Assembly (NCBI GenBank): GCA_018806915.1
Contig: JAGKQI010000105.1
Span: 372,001 to 436,000, forward strand
Source: Phytophthora colocasiae
Taxonomy: Eukaryota; Oomycota; Peronosporomycetes; Peronosporales; Peronosporaceae
Length of the DNA: 64,000 nucleotides
Direction of reading: 5' to 3'
The position numbers and the translations under genes were made by a program. Shown here one piece after another: positions 23,192 to 35,205 of this stretch. The notes beneath the pieces are model-generated. The model searched no databases, was not told the DNA's origin, and saw only the letters and a list, made by a program, of their open reading frames with translations. Each line of letters starts with the position of its first letter. The stretch's first letter is position 1.

Positions 23192-24257
23192 ATGGCCGAC
23201 TACGTTCCTTGCGATACACCTCCTGCAAAGGGATTCTTCTCGCGCATGAAGCCACTGACCCTTTTCGAGAACGTGGAGACTCTCACTCCACGCGAATTTC
23301 TCCGCGACTTTTACACTCGACAAGGTCTGCTCGACAAATTGGAAGATGTGGACGCTTTGGTGGAGATTTATGGCCACCAAATGCACTTACTGTATGCAGA
23401 GCTCGACAAAAAGTATGTATTTCCCTATTCCCCGGCTTTCTACAGTGACAGTAAACCCCACTCTTTTTATCTGCAGATATGGCACAAAATTCTCCTCAAA
23501 CCCTCCACAAGTGGCGAGTGAAACACGCAAGCCTGAACCAGTGGGTGTGCCAGTTTACGCAACACCGACAACTCCTAAGGCCTCCAGTAAACCTCTCGTC
23601 AACAAAAGTACCTTATCCTTTTGGTAAACGAAAACTGCTATCCGTTCCTAACAGTTTGCCTTTGTTTCAGTCGTTCTGCTTGGAAATTCGGGAGTTGGTA
23701 AAACCAATTTGATCAGTCGTCTACATAAAGGCGAGTTTAACGAGGAGTTCACGTCTACCATTGGCGTCGAGTTCCTTACTCATGTTGTCAAAGTGGACAA
23801 TACGGATGTGAAGGCGCAAATCTGGGATACGGCCGGACAGGAACGTTTCCACGCTATGATGTCCACTTACTATCGAAAAGCTGCTGGAGCGTTGCTGATT
23901 TTCGATGTTGGCAACCGAACGAGCTTGCAAGATATTGAGAGGTGGCTTGACCAGCTGCTTAACGTTGCTGAGCCTGGATTGCACGCCACACTCGTCGGTA
24001 ACAAGTGCGATCTCCCTAGTAACAAACGAGTCGTGACCGCAGAGGAAGCGAAGCAATTTGCGGCGGAGCATCACATGGCTTACATTGAGACATCGGCTAA
24101 GACAGGACAAAACGTCGAGGTAGCCTTCCGTGATATTGTTACTGCCATTCATCGTGCACGACTGGTCGACGTTCAAGAAGAGGAGACCTTTGCTACCGTC
24201 GAACTCAATGGCAAGAAGCCAGAATCGAGCTCTCTGTTTGACTGCAAGTTCTTCTAG
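23192..24257 (+). CDS. Rab-family small GTPase with ~117-residue N-terminal extension
   Basis: Exons are 23192-23412, 23477-23607 and 23671-24257, with introns 23413-23476 (GTATGT…CAG) and 23608-23670 (GTACCT…TTTCAG); the product is 312 aa. The GTPase fold starts at ~116: P loop GNSGVGKT (122-129), TIGVEF switch I, DTAGQERF switch II (from 170), NKCD, and ETSAK near 257. These are classical Rab signatures for membrane-traffic control. Residues 1-117 are not part of the fold; they contain a helix-rich stretch and a Pro/Ser/Thr linker. The C-terminus is …SLFDCKFF, a single Cys four residues from the end instead of the usual Rab double Cys, so prenylation by the CaaX route is possible. A TBC RabGAP gene starts about 1 kb downstream. 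Confidence 0.88.
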
Positions 24258-24323
24258 CTAGCAGCAGGCACTCGAAATACGTGTAATCTCGCAGTTTCTT
24301 ATAAGATGAGCTTACATTACTGT

Positions 24324-25042
24324 CTACGTCGATGTTGAGCACTGCGCTGCGAAAGAAATGAGATCAGCAAGCTGTTCGTAGACATCTTGGCCACCGACTC
24401 GGTCGTTTGGTTTGCACGAAGAGACCACTTCGATGTACTAGGTAGACAAATGAGATCCAATTAACATACAATGTATCAGTGTAAAAGGAGACGGAACGTA
24501 CTTCCAGCAATGAGCGCTTGGTCTCCTCGTAACGTTGCTCCAGTTCTTGGTTAGAACAAAAAAAAGTTTTAGTGATTAAACAAGTAAAAAAAAAAAACTT
24601 TACCTCGCACTTGGCGTGCTTCCTCCCTTAAAGTCTTTGTGAAATCGGATGTTTTGACCCCAGTGCGTGTTGGCTGTCTCGAAGTTGACGGACGTTCTCG
24701 TGGTTGGTTATTGGAATTTACTTCCGAGCTTTCAAGCCGTGAAGAAGGACCTGCCGACATTGTTTGACGCTGGTGATTCCGTGGTAATCCGTACCAGCGC
24801 CTCAGTCTCGACGACATTGGCTTCCGAGGAATATATTCCCTCAAGTGTCCTTGCTGCTGGATCTGCATCTCACTCCGGTCCAGCGCTGTTTTTAACTCGT
24901 GCATCTCGTGGTTGTCCATCAATTGTGGAATATAAGCACCATATCTGTCATTTTCATCTTCAGCGTCGTCCTTCTCGAGCCAATGAACATCTTCATCTTC
25001 CCAATTGTGCTTATCAGCAGGTTGTAAGCTCTCTTGACTCAT
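24324..25042 (-). CDS. Small acidic/coiled-coil protein, unknown function
   Basis: Spliced model: exons 24604-25042, 24502-24545 and 24324-24437; introns 24546-24603 (GTAAAG, T-rich, ending CTAACCAAG) and 24438-24501 (GTACGT…CTAG). The 198 aa product has an acidic N-terminus (residues ~13-35), a basic/Ser-rich middle, and a short helix spanning the exon junctions (REEARQ…ELEQRYEETKRSLLEYIEVV). No family recognised. It is convergent with the Rab-like gene (66 bp between stops) and divergent from the ankyrin-TBC gene. Confidence 0.65.
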
Positions 25043-25236
25043 TGAAGCAATTGTGACAATAGGGGTAATCTATTTTCAGGTGTGTAATTTACGCTTCAAC
25101 TTGTCTTTCCTTTTCAACCAATCAACAATCAGTCGTCCCATCGAAAGTCTCTGCTACATGCGACTTGGAATCAGACACTTCGACGCCTCTTGACCTATCG
25201 AGATACACGCAACAGGAGGGTCACAATTGCTGCTTG

Positions 25237-28200
25237 ATGGCCATGAACAGTCCATCGCATATTCGAGCTACTTCTGTGAGTATTTGTACTCATTGCAGCA
25301 CTTCAACTCGCGTCTGATAACTTCAGTTTTCTAATTGTTACATCCTCGAAACCTTCCCAGGGGTCAGAGCACCACCGCGTTGTCTCGTTACAGACGGCAG
25401 CAATTAGGTCGAAATCGCTTCCAGAGCTTTCTATCTTCCCAGCTTTCACTCCAGATCCAATTCGACTAGCGGAACTTAGAGGTGCCTCGACCTATTCACC
25501 ACCTGTGTCGCCTACAAGAGGAGAAGCACAGGAGCTTTTTGTAGCAATTGGCAGGGGTCAAGCGTTCTTTGAACTGCTGGACGCACGTGGACTAACGCTG
25601 GACCCAATGGATGAGACTTTGGACGAGGAAAAGACCAGCGACCGGATTAATGCGGTGCACTGCGTTGACGGGAGGAGGAGGACGCTGTTGCATCAAGCTT
25701 GTCGGTGTGGGAACGTGCAGGTGGCTCAATCATTGCTTTTCCATGGCGCAGACGCATCTGCGAGGTGTCGAGATGGTCGTACACCATTCCATGAAGCAGT
25801 ATTGTCAAAAGGGGGCTCGGCATTGGTGCTGTTGAAGCTGTTAGATGAACATGATCCAATGGGGATTTCGATCGTAGACGCCAATGGCTCTCATGTCCTG
25901 CATCTTGCTGCTATTCATGGGGATCTTAGCGTGATTCAATGGTGTGCCGGTCTAACTCAGCCTTCGGGGAAGATTCCAGGAGTGACAAGAAAGGCAAGCC
26001 CTGCGGCGCATTTGGGTATTACTACGGTAAGTGGACGCAATATGCTACACTACGCTACGTACAATAGCCGCTTGGATGTGTTGAAATGGTTACTTGGACC
26101 TGATAATCCGCGACGTGAGGAGCTTTCGCTTGGTGCTGTAGACACAAATGGATATTCAGTCTGGCATTACGCTGCGATGGGTGCCTCTCTTCAAGTCTGT
26201 GAATGGTTAGTACTGGAAGCTCCTGGACGATATCAACTCAGTATAATGGGACAAACAAAGGAGGGAAAGACGGCTGTTGAACTCGGATCTGCTCGACCAT
26301 CTCACATTCGACATTTTTTGGAGGAAATCTCAAAAGTGCCAAGTGTTCCATCAGCTTTGCGCTGCTTAGGAGCTGACACAGCCTCATTGGGGATTGGATG
26401 GGACCTTGAACCAGCTAGTAACGACACCAGACTCTGGGAGACACTGAAGCCCCTCTACTTCCAATTGGAGATCTGCAAGAAGCCTGCAAGTCTGTCTCGT
26501 GCCAGTGGATTTCTCACGATGCTAATGCTCATGCCTCAAACAGCACCAGGAAGTCCTCGAGCCCCACCACCCATGTCATCAGCACTCATGTCAGCGTCAT
26601 ATTTGCTTCACTGGGAGCCATTGGATGAGCTTTTGCAGCCAGAAGCCCGTGAACACTGGTTATGCGGTCTAGAGAAAGACACCGAGTATCTCGTCCGAAT
26701 GAGAGTACGGAATCGCAACGGATTTAGCGGCTATTCAGTGCCAAGTCTCTCTGGTGCATTCACTACAAGTGATGGTGGACGACGTCGAAGTCTGTCGAGT
26801 CTCCAAAGGTTCTTTGGAGCAATTAAAGAGAATCCTCCAGTTGAGGCCATTGCGTTGTCATTCATCGGAAACTTACACTTCGAGCTACTGGAAGCTCGCG
26901 GGTTACCTCTGCCAGCCAAGCAAATGACACCTCCGGTGAGACTTTTCGCTGTGGTTACCATCGAAACCCCTTCAACGCCTGACGTTGAGTGCAGTGAGAA
27001 CTCTTTTAGCAGTACCAGAGTCATTTACTGTGTACGCTCACGTCTTGCCGCACTGCAGCAGGATTTAGAGCTCTCAGGGAGTTCAAACGTGTGGTGTCAC
27101 CCTCATTTTTCGCTTAGTACTGTGTTTCGAGCGCCTGAATCATTGGCACATACCCAAGTCACGATCACAGTAAATCACGAAAGCCAAGGGCAGAGCGATT
27201 CTTGCTGTATGGGCCAAGCGACGATGCGTCTACTGGACTTAGTACAAGGGATGCCAGCTAAGCTGCAGTGGCTGCCTTTGATTAACGTTCAGGATTCTGA
27301 ATTGGATGGCGGATTGATTTTGCTTCGGACGCTGTTCTTACCAAACGGGGTTTCAGAATTACCACACCCGACAATACCAGATACTTGGGGACGAACAGCG
27401 GAGGAACTTCTAAGTACTTCTCCGCCTCCAGCACCAAGAAAAAGCGAAGATTGGGGGCCACCTCCAGGTTCTGCATCTTCGACATCGTCATCGTCTTCGT
27501 GCTCTTCCCAGTTCGCGCACTCTTCAATGCTCGTAGACCGTTTGGGTTTTGTGGTTTTCGACCCGGAGATGCAACTTCAGAATGGCGAATGGCAACGGAA
27601 CAAGCCAGCAAGGTCGTATGAGTATTATAAGCTTCTCATTGAAGTGCTGGAGCGACAACAGGAGAAACGGTGGCTCGATTCTCGAACATTGGATAGAAGT
27701 GAAATTCGAGCCTTGATCTGGCAAGGAATCCCAATGTCGCGACGTCCCGAAATGTATTCACAAATGAGTGGGGCGTCTTCCAAGCGGACTCGTTACGCCC
27801 CAGGTTATTTCCTTCTCTTGATTCGACGTCTGGAAGACCCGACAGATGAAGTTCATTCCCGACCCAAAAGTTCACGTTTTACAACCGCCAAAAAGCAGAT
27901 CCAAGTGGACTTGAAGCGAACATTCGCAGGCAACGATGAGTGCTGGCTCAATTCTGCTACTGGACAAAATTCTTTGGAACGAGTGCTGCTAGCGTATGCA
28001 CTGCACAATGACGTTCTTGGATACTGTCAGTCTATGACATTTGTCGTTGGACGACTGCTGTGCCTTTTCCAGTCTCAGAGCTTGACATCTTTGATCGAGG
28101 TCGAGGAACAGGTATTCTGGCTCCTTGACATTATATGCGACGGCATTTTCCCATCGTACTACACGCAAGGAATGACGGGGTTACAGGTAGATGGAGGCGT

Positions 28201-28672
28201 TCTCGACAGACTTGTACGGATGCGGCTTCCGAAGCTTCACCGCCACTTCCAGCAGCTCCACGTACCACCAATCGGTCTTGTACTCGTTACGCAGTGGCTT
28301 CTACCGCTATGCTGCGCTGTTTTTCCAAGTGAGACTACCTTCCGGTTCCTGGATGTGCTCTTCTTTGAAGGATCTACAGTCGTGTTCGCCATGGCTATTT
28401 CCCTGCTTCGTGTCTCGCAGTATCAACTACTCGCTGAAAGCGTCGACTATACACAGCTTTTCCGCTTTCTTCGAGCTCGTGATCAGCGTCTTCATGACGC
28501 TCCGTTATTGATGGAAGTTGCGTATGATGAACATCAAGTCCTTGCTGATCAGATTAACTCACTAAGGGATAATGTTGCTTCCGAGCTTGGAATTGAAGCA
28601 GCAAAAACTGCTTCCACAAGTAAGCTATTGAGTCTTCCAGTGGATGAATTAAGACCAGGAGACGTGATGTAG
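25237..28672 (+). CDS. Ankyrin-repeat / FN3 / C2-like / TBC-domain RabGAP
   Basis: I add a 39 nt first exon (25237-25275), an 85 bp intron (25276-25360, GTGAGT…CCCAG) and exon 2 (25361-28672), giving 1116 aa. Ankyrin repeats lie at ~118-330 (RRTLLHQACRCGNVQVAQ, GRTPFHEAV, GSHVLHLAAIHGD). A fibronectin-III-like segment around 350-490 includes LLHWEPL and YLVRMRVRNRNGFSG. A C2-like region spans ~505-660. A C-terminal TBC domain (~790-1060) has both catalytic signatures: I-x-x-D-x-x-R (IQVDLKR, ~860) and Y-x-Q (YCQ, ~901). It should stimulate GTP hydrolysis by a Rab. The FN3 and C2 assignments are by eye. Confidence 0.85.
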
Positions 28673-28705
28673 TACAGCAAACACTTTTACAGATTAGAAT
28701 ACAAT

Positions 28706-30100
28706 TTACTCTGCCAGTGAAGCCGTCGTGGCTGCTTGAATTGCAGCTTTCACTGTAGTTTCTCGCTCATCACTACTGCCGTTGCTTTCGCCATCGCTGG
28801 AACCGTTTGTGTCTGTAACTTCGCTGCCGTCCTCGCTCGGCGTCGAGATAACTGCAATATCAGCTTTGATTTTGGCCTTCTTCTCTTTCTTCTCCTTCTC
28901 CCTCTCCTCTCTACGCTCCTTCTTCTGCTCTCGCACGAGGTCAATCGTCCGCAACAAGATCGACATGATGTGCACAGTCTCTTGTGGGTTGGAGATCCAG
29001 ATCGTAGTGGCAGCGTCTCGAGATCGAGTGTCATTGCCTGTTCTAGTAAAGCGATCACCCACGTGCAGACACTCCTGCCCCTGGATGTTGCGAAGCTCCT
29101 CACTGTCACGAAGCTCCTTCGGCAGAAAGCGGAACACGTACTTCTGCAGCGCCTGAATGCCCAGAGCCTTGTGGCCAATGTCGACCCACACGTCGTTGCC
29201 GCCGTTGAAGGCGCAGAATGGTACCCGGAAGTTCCGCAGCTCGTGCTGTAGCGTCAAGCTGATCTCCTCCAAGTTCTCGTACAGAATGCGCTTCTCGGAC
29301 GTGTTAATGATACCAACCGCACGCTCCTTCCTCAAGATCTTGGCTGGTAAATGCAGTTCCTTTATCGTCTGCTTGAGTACAGTTTCCGCCGCATCCAGTA
29401 GTGACGTCACTTCGTCTGCAGGCCATCGTTCTCCACGTCCGTCCTTCCAGTCTGCACCGTCGATCTCCCGTAGTCCAACGACTCCTGTGGTCTTGTCAGT
29501 GTACGTCTCAAAGAGGTAATTGCACTCTCCACCCATCACCAAGAACCGCGCTCTCTCCTCCATCGTCACATCCTGCAATGCATCCAAAATACCTCGTAGA
29601 CGCTCTTCATACCTCCCTGGATTGCCAGGATATCCAGCTGCCGTGACTAGAGAAACCACGATGCCGCGACGTAAGAGCTCCACAATGATCTGCACCATTC
29701 TGGAGCTCTTGCTGATGGTACCGCCGTCTTCGTAGATGGTGTCATCAGCGTCGAAAGTCACGAGCTTGAGTTTGCCTGCAATTGCGTTGGTAGTCGCTAG
29801 ATTGAGGATATGACGGACTTCTTTAAACGTCGGAGGGACTCGTCTGCGTGCCAGGAAGTACGTGCTGGCGTCGTACTCAAGCGCGGCGCGTGTGAGGTCC
29901 AGAGGCAGGAAAAGCTTCGTGAGGTTGGGCAGAAACTTCTTGAGGCGACTGCGCTCCGGACTCTCCACGTGCTCGGCGATGAGTTCACTCATGAAGCGGA
30001 AGACCTCGAGCACTGACACACGGAGCTCCTGTTGGTCACCTACGGGGGACATGATCCACTCGCGGAGGAGCTCAATCATTGGGTCTTGCTCCTTTAACAT
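28706..30100 (-). CDS. ISN1: IMP-specific 5'-nucleotidase (ISN1 family, HAD fold)
   Basis: A 464 aa single-exon protein, close to the ~450 aa of yeast and Plasmodium ISN1. The HAD motif I FDADDT (115-120) carries the nucleophile and acid/base Asp. It is preceded by the family motif PPTFKEVRHILNLA and followed by VTAAGYPGN, MGGECNYLF, AFNGGNDVWVD and HVGDRF…GND. The family dephosphorylates IMP to inosine in purine salvage. Residues ~395-464 are a low-complexity Glu/Lys then Ser tail beyond the enzyme. Convergent with the TBC gene, with 33 bp between stop codons. Confidence 0.92.
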   Translation of the reverse strand: MLKEQDPMIELLREWIMSPVGDQQELRVSVLEVFRFMSELIAEHVESPERSRLKKFLPNLTKLFLPLDLTRAALEYDASTYFLARRRVPPTFKEVRHILNLATTNAIAGKLKLVTFDADDTIYEDGGTISKSSRMVQIIVELLRRGIVVSLVTAAGYPGNPGRYEERLRGILDALQDVTMEERARFLVMGGECNYLFETYTDKTTGVVGLREIDGADWKDGRGERWPADEVTSLLDAAETVLKQTIKELHLPAKILRKERAVGIINTSEKRILYENLEEISLTLQHELRNFRVPFCAFNGGNDVWVDIGHKALGIQALQKYVFRFLPKELRDSEELRNIQGQECLHVGDRFTRTGNDTRSRDAATTIWISNPQETVHIMSILLRTIDLVREQKKERREEREKEKKEKKAKIKADIAVISTPSEDGSEVTDTNGSSDGESNGSSDERETTVKAAIQAATTASLAE

Positions 30101-30742
30101 GTGGACGGGCGTTAATGTGAGGAGTACTCAAGTGAATGTTCTGGGTGAGTGTGCTGTTGCTGGTGAGTTTGAGAATGAACACTTGCTTGAATGCGAACTC
30201 AAGTTCCTAAGCAGAGGTCACTGTTCTGAAAATGAGATAAAGATGCAGTTGCCATTTGATTATTGTATGCTGACACTGTGGCGAGGTACCTAGAAGATGA
30301 GGGACAACGTCACGTGCACACGACTTGTACACCAATGTATCCATGTTGTTGACACCGCTCACTTACGTCAGGCCATCAACAACATTTCAAACGCTCTGAT
30401 GTGCGCGACTGGCAAAGTATCCGCTGGTTAAATACATATGTACCAAAGCTCTGGCTCGGAGCCCCTGTATTTATTCGTGTCGGTGCGTACGTTATACTAG
30501 TATTGAGCCAATACTATTGGATGTGCCTCTTCTTGCCGTTGTGTTGTGCACAAATTTTCGTCGGTGCTCCATGCCAAAAATCAAACCACAACGCTGCAGT
30601 GTTGCAGCATTGGATTCTCGAGCGTCTAGGAGTGCCGCACTATACTTGCTTCTCCGATTTATTTTGAGATGATGGCGACTTTCAGCAAACGCTAGCAGGC
30701 CGGACACGAAGCGACGCCACCTTCAAGCAGGCGAACACTACG
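30101..30742. promoter_or_regulatory. Divergent intergenic region, ISN1 / IQCG
   Basis: 642 bp between two divergent start codons, so it should hold both promoters. Short open frames here (for example 30401-30667) lack coding character. I see no repeat or RNA gene. Confidence 0.4.
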
Positions 30743-31918
30743 ATGGCGTTCAAGCTAACGCCTACCGAGAGCCTTCGGGCCTGCGGTGTGCTGGAAGAAT
30801 CTCTGGAGAAAATGAGCTTCTTAGGAAGTATAACGCCTGATATCCTTCAGCACCGCGAGGAGCTGTCGCAAGTTGTGGGCGAAGAGATCTCTCGCATCAT
30901 CCAGGAGCAACGCCAGCTTGAGAGCAAGTACGAGAAGCTCATCGCCCAGCGAGCGGTGCTAAAGGGACTAGCGAACAAATCCAAGTTTAAGGAAAACCAA
31001 CGCGAAATTCAGGAAGTTAGTCGTCTGCTGCGGGAGTCCACAAAGAGTTTGTGTCGCAACCTGAAGGAGAACCCCAACTTTGCAGGAAATCTCATGAAGA
31101 TCCAACAGGAACGCGAAGGTTTGTTGGAGCTGCTCGGACTTACGTTGACAGAGATGAAGAAACACGGGACTTTTGAGACGTTGTTAAATTTCGTGGCAGA
31201 AGGCAAAAGTACTCAGGAAAAAGCGCATGAAATCCTGAAGAAGGAGCGAGAAGCGGTGGAAGAAGTGAAGCGGCTTGGGGCTGAGCTCGCACGAGAGAAA
31301 CTGGAGCATCAGAAAGAGGTGGCAGAGCACAAGACAGCTATTCTTCGCTTGAAGGAGCAGATACTCGCGGTAAAGTCCAAGACGCAGATCGATATCCGTT
31401 ATGCGCGTAATGAAGCGAAGGCCAAGCGAAGTAGTACGGCACGGATGTATCACCAGTTGATGGAGGAGCAACACGATCGCATCAAGGATCTGCAAGGCAA
31501 GTGTTCAATGGAGAATAAAGTGCATGACGAGACGGTACATTTCCTAAAGGATCGCTACGAGCAACTCCAGACAGAGCTAGCCGAGTGGAATGCCAAGTAC
31601 CAGCAAGACACGCAAGCGAAGCAAGCTCAGTTGCAGGAATTACAGGAACGGAAGGGTGCGAATGCTCAGAGACTCGAGAATTTCCAAAAGCGATGGCAAG
31701 AAGAAATGACAACTATTAAACAGAAGGAAGAGGAACGCCAAAGGTTGCTAGAGCTCGAGGCATTGCGCAAAGAAGAACTAAAGGCGCAGAACACTGCAGC
31801 TAGGATCATTCAAGTCGCCTATCGTGCGCACATGGCCAAGAAAGAGAAAAAACGCAAAGCCGCCGACTCCCAGAAGAAGGCGGGCAAGAAAGGAGGCAAG
31901 AAGAAAGGGAAGAAGTAA
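30743..31918 (+). CDS. IQ-motif coiled-coil protein IQCG / dynein regulatory complex subunit 9
   Basis: A 391 aa single-exon protein. It is helical and coiled-coil over most of its length (~50-345), then has one IQ calmodulin-binding motif (AARIIQVAYRAHMAKKEKKR, ~352-371) and a very basic Lys/Gly tail. Length, coiled coil and a single near-C-terminal IQ match IQCG/DRC9 of the nexin-dynein regulatory complex in motile flagella, which fits an organism with swimming zoospores. The assignment is from family knowledge without alignment. Confidence 0.8.
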   Translation: MAFKLTPTESLRACGVLEESLEKMSFLGSITPDILQHREELSQVVGEEISRIIQEQRQLESKYEKLIAQRAVLKGLANKSKFKENQREIQEVSRLLRESTKSLCRNLKENPNFAGNLMKIQQEREGLLELLGLTLTEMKKHGTFETLLNFVAEGKSTQEKAHEILKKEREAVEEVKRLGAELAREKLEHQKEVAEHKTAILRLKEQILAVKSKTQIDIRYARNEAKAKRSSTARMYHQLMEEQHDRIKDLQGKCSMENKVHDETVHFLKDRYEQLQTELAEWNAKYQQDTQAKQAQLQELQERKGANAQRLENFQKRWQEEMTTIKQKEEERQRLLELEALRKEELKAQNTAARIIQVAYRAHMAKKEKKRKAADSQKKAGKKGGKKKGKK

Positions 31919-32696
31919 TAAACGATATTATAGTCCTATTGATGCTATGGTAGTCTTGTCGAGTGTAGTGCACTCAAGAAAGGTTTCCAGAGTACATTTT
32001 AATCGTCCTCGGTCAGAATTGGAGCAATTGCATGTTCAGGAATCTTTGGTTGACATCGACGATGATACAAAGTCTTCCAATTCTTCAGTTTTGCTCAAGC
32101 CACACTGCCGACTGATAAGTTCCTGTTGTGGTCGCTCCCAGTTGCTTTGGGAGTGGCTGGGTCCCTTGCCGTACTACGCTCTTTCAACTTAATCCGAGTT
32201 CCAGTCCCATGCGAGGTCAAAAGTTACGACTATTTCACCTGAGCTCGAATAGCAGCACTGTTCACCTACCAGACACCATTCCGCTGATGTTTGACGTTGC
32301 GAGATACCCCGCAAATGGCCAAAACCAAACACTGGAAGTGCACGATCTCTGACTGATGAACTTAACGTCGTTCGCCGACAAGGCTAATCAGACAGAAGAG
32401 AAATCATCTCCAGCATTTCTAGGCTACATGTCAGTGACGAAAGTGCTGCCTGAAGCTATCCTATGGGCGATCTGCTCCTTGTCACCGAAGTTTCCTTCAC
32501 TGGGTTCGATGACGAAAGTGGAGAACGCGAGGTTTTAGTGCTAGAAACCCAACGCGTTCGGTGATTCCGCTTGAAGAATGTGCAGTACGATGAGCAGACA
32601 GAGCTGCTCTTCTGCCAAGGTCGATTGGATCAGCGAGCAAACAGTATAGCAGATCGTTTATCGTTTTCTAATTAAATGTGAATACCCTACAATTAT
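31919..32696. other. Intergenic region, convergent genes
   Basis: 778 bp between the stops of two convergent genes. Only short open frames without recognisable motifs. Nothing else seen. Confidence 0.5.
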
Positions 32697-34673
32697 TTAC
32701 ACAACGAACGTATCCATGACATGGTGCACAACATCCACACCCGATTCTAGTGGCTTGTCGAGACGTGCTCGCTTGGCAATGATGTGCTCGTGAGACATAA
32801 TGCCTCCAAACATGACGTCGATGCGACGCCAACCCACACTTTGAACCGACAGCAGCATGCCACGCAGCTCATCCTGCTCGGCGTCTGCGGTGAAGGCATA
32901 CGGGAGCTGATCCAAGATAACGTCACCCTCGACAAAAGGCTCCGGACGAGACCCACCATGACGCTGAGAAGGTAAACTACCAACAGTTTTCCCGCGATGA
33001 CGACTGAAGAGATGTCGGTGTCGTCCGCTGTCAGTGAACGTTGACCCAGACGTCCTTCCCGGATCTGAAGCATGACGACGAGTGCTTTTACTGCTACTAA
33101 CACTGCTGACTCCACTGTTCTCAACATCTTGCACGTTTTGCAGCTGCTCTTCCTCGTTTGAAGGTGAGGCCAGAGCTGCATGGTGGGGCATCATGTACTT
33201 CATGGCGAGACGCTTGACCTTGAGTGGGATCGTGTCTCGTAACTTGCGCACACCTTTCAGGGAGTCCAATACGATGTGTGTGTAGATCGGAGACATCACG
33301 AGCTCCTTCGCGCTCAGTCGGTACGGATTGTACGCGCGCACAGCCGCACACGTGTACGGCACCTGCATGTCGAAGAAAATGCTGGAGTACAGGGTGCGTA
33401 CTTTGAACAACTGCAACGCCTGCATGAACAGTCCTCGGGTGAGGCAACTGAGCAGAGGTGGGGTAGTAGACTCGCGGGGTTTCGTTTCCTTCACACCATC
33501 GCTTGAAGTCACACAGCGAACACCAAAACTAGAATTGCTGAGTGCAACAAGCCATCGCCAGTCCCGGTGAATGTCTTCCTCTGGAATACGAAGCACGCAG
33601 AGATTCGTCTCCGAAGCTTTTCCAGTAGGGGAGTCACTAAGCCAACGGATGTGGATATCAAAGTTACCGAATATATCAGGCTTCTCTTGGTCTTCACCAG
33701 ACTCTCCCCATCCGATAAAGCTTGAATAGAAGTTCGCACCATCACCGATACGTTTTCCACTAGGCAGCAAGATCTTCACATCTGCACACGAGAGATCAAC
33801 CTCGAGCTTCAACGTGTTTTCCTTGTTCCCAAACACACGTAGCTTTCGGTCACTGAGGTTGCAATCGTACAGCTCGAAGGCTCCTTCGTCGTTGTCATGA
33901 TGCTTCGACGACACTGGAAGGCTGATAAGGAGCGACCCCTTCACATCAAATGTAGCTGTACCAGCAAACTATTGTCAGCATTGATTCATACAACTAAAAC
34001 ACAAGACTGATGCAGCAACCTTACCTGGATGAAAGTCCTTGTTCAGGTACGCAATAGAGGTTTTACTCAGCTTTTGCGTCTCCTCGTTCGCTTCATCCGT
34101 TAATGTCAATTGCGCCCCAGTTCGACTAAAAATCTTGGGCATTAATGCGTTAAACACGACATTAGTCGCGCCACGGCGAGGACGGCGGATTCCAAGATGT
34201 GGCGTTGCCAGCGTCACGAAATTCTGCACCAATTCACAAAACCAGTCAGTAAAATCACTCTACCAATGACAACACAGCACTTCATGTATTGTACCACTCA
34301 CCATAGGCTCAATCTTGTCGAAGAAGCCGCGACTGAGCAGCAGCGCGATGCAATAACGGTTGTAAAGTCCTCCAAGTGAGTGACCGATCATCGAGAGCTT
34401 CTGCAGCTTAGGCATTTTGGCTGCCAATTGCTGAATCTCATCGGCTAGACGTTCACCACCCAAATCCACTCCGTCGTACGTCTGGAAGAAGCTGGTGGCA
34501 TTGCTTTCGCCCGAGTGCAGATACAACTCATCCGACTGGAATTGCGACTGGAAAATCTCCACGAAACGAGCGAAATCGTGTTTACTACCCAGAAGTCCGT
34601 GCTGTAAGATTACCAGGTGTGTGGCACGTTGCAGCTGGGGATCGTCAGTGGCGTTGCGGCGTGGGGATCGCAT
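32697..34673 (-). CDS. DUF676-type serine esterase/lipase, three exons
   Basis: Exons 34302-34673, 34025-34223 and 32697-33955; introns 34224-34301 (GTGAGT…GTGCAG) and 33956-34024 (GTAAGG…TACAG). The sum is 1830 nt, 609 aa. Exon 1 opens with LVILQHGLLGSKHDF (oxyanion region) and has the nucleophile elbow GHSLGG. Exon 2 begins NFVTLATPHLG, typical of the DUF676/ROG1-like alpha/beta-hydrolases. A His in SHEHII near the end is a candidate catalytic residue. The remainder of exon 3 includes a Ser-rich linker. I start at the ATG at 34673, just before the hydrolase core; the frame is open to an upstream ATG at 34916, so a longer N-terminus is possible. Substrate unknown. Confidence 0.82.
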
Positions 34674-35205
34674 CGCTTTGCAAGTTCGAGGGGGATTGAG
34701 GAATGACACATTTGGAGTGCATGTATCCGTGAAGTGGTCACACCATCGTGTGGTCACCGAAATCTCCATACAAACATCAAGTATACGTCTTGGCAGTTCC
34801 AGATTTGCATTGCGGGAGCAGAGGGGCCACACCAGAGCCCTCCAACCTGCATACAAAAACCAAGTAGTTGTAAAGTGACCACTTGCGTGGTCACAGTAAA
34901 TCAGGTCTCGACCCATTCTATAGTTAACTCAAGTAAAAAAAGAGTGACCGGAAACTTGTCTGACACGGATATCCTGCCTGCGGCTTGATTATGGCGACCG
35001 TTTGGCCGTTTTCTCAGAGTGAACGCGTCTTGGTGATTGGCTGTAATGCAATTGCGTGCAATCATTTGAGAATCCATTGTGTCATAGTCTGCGACGTGTG
35101 ACGATGACGCACCGAGCTGGTCCAGCACGAAACTGTGGTAAACATAAGAAAATGACATCCATGGCTTTTAAGAAGCTTATCTCTCTCTCTCTTCAATTTC
35201 TCTGT
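34674..35205. other. Region between the esterase and OXA1 genes
   Basis: 532 bp that should hold the esterase promoter and the OXA1 3' end. The frame upstream of the chosen esterase start stays open to 34916. Nothing else recognised. Confidence 0.45.

Noticed and set aside
34674..34916. Esterase start at ATG 34916
   Set aside because: Open frame, but the extra 81 residues show no family resemblance and the ATG at 34673 sits just before the conserved core. Kept as an alternative only.
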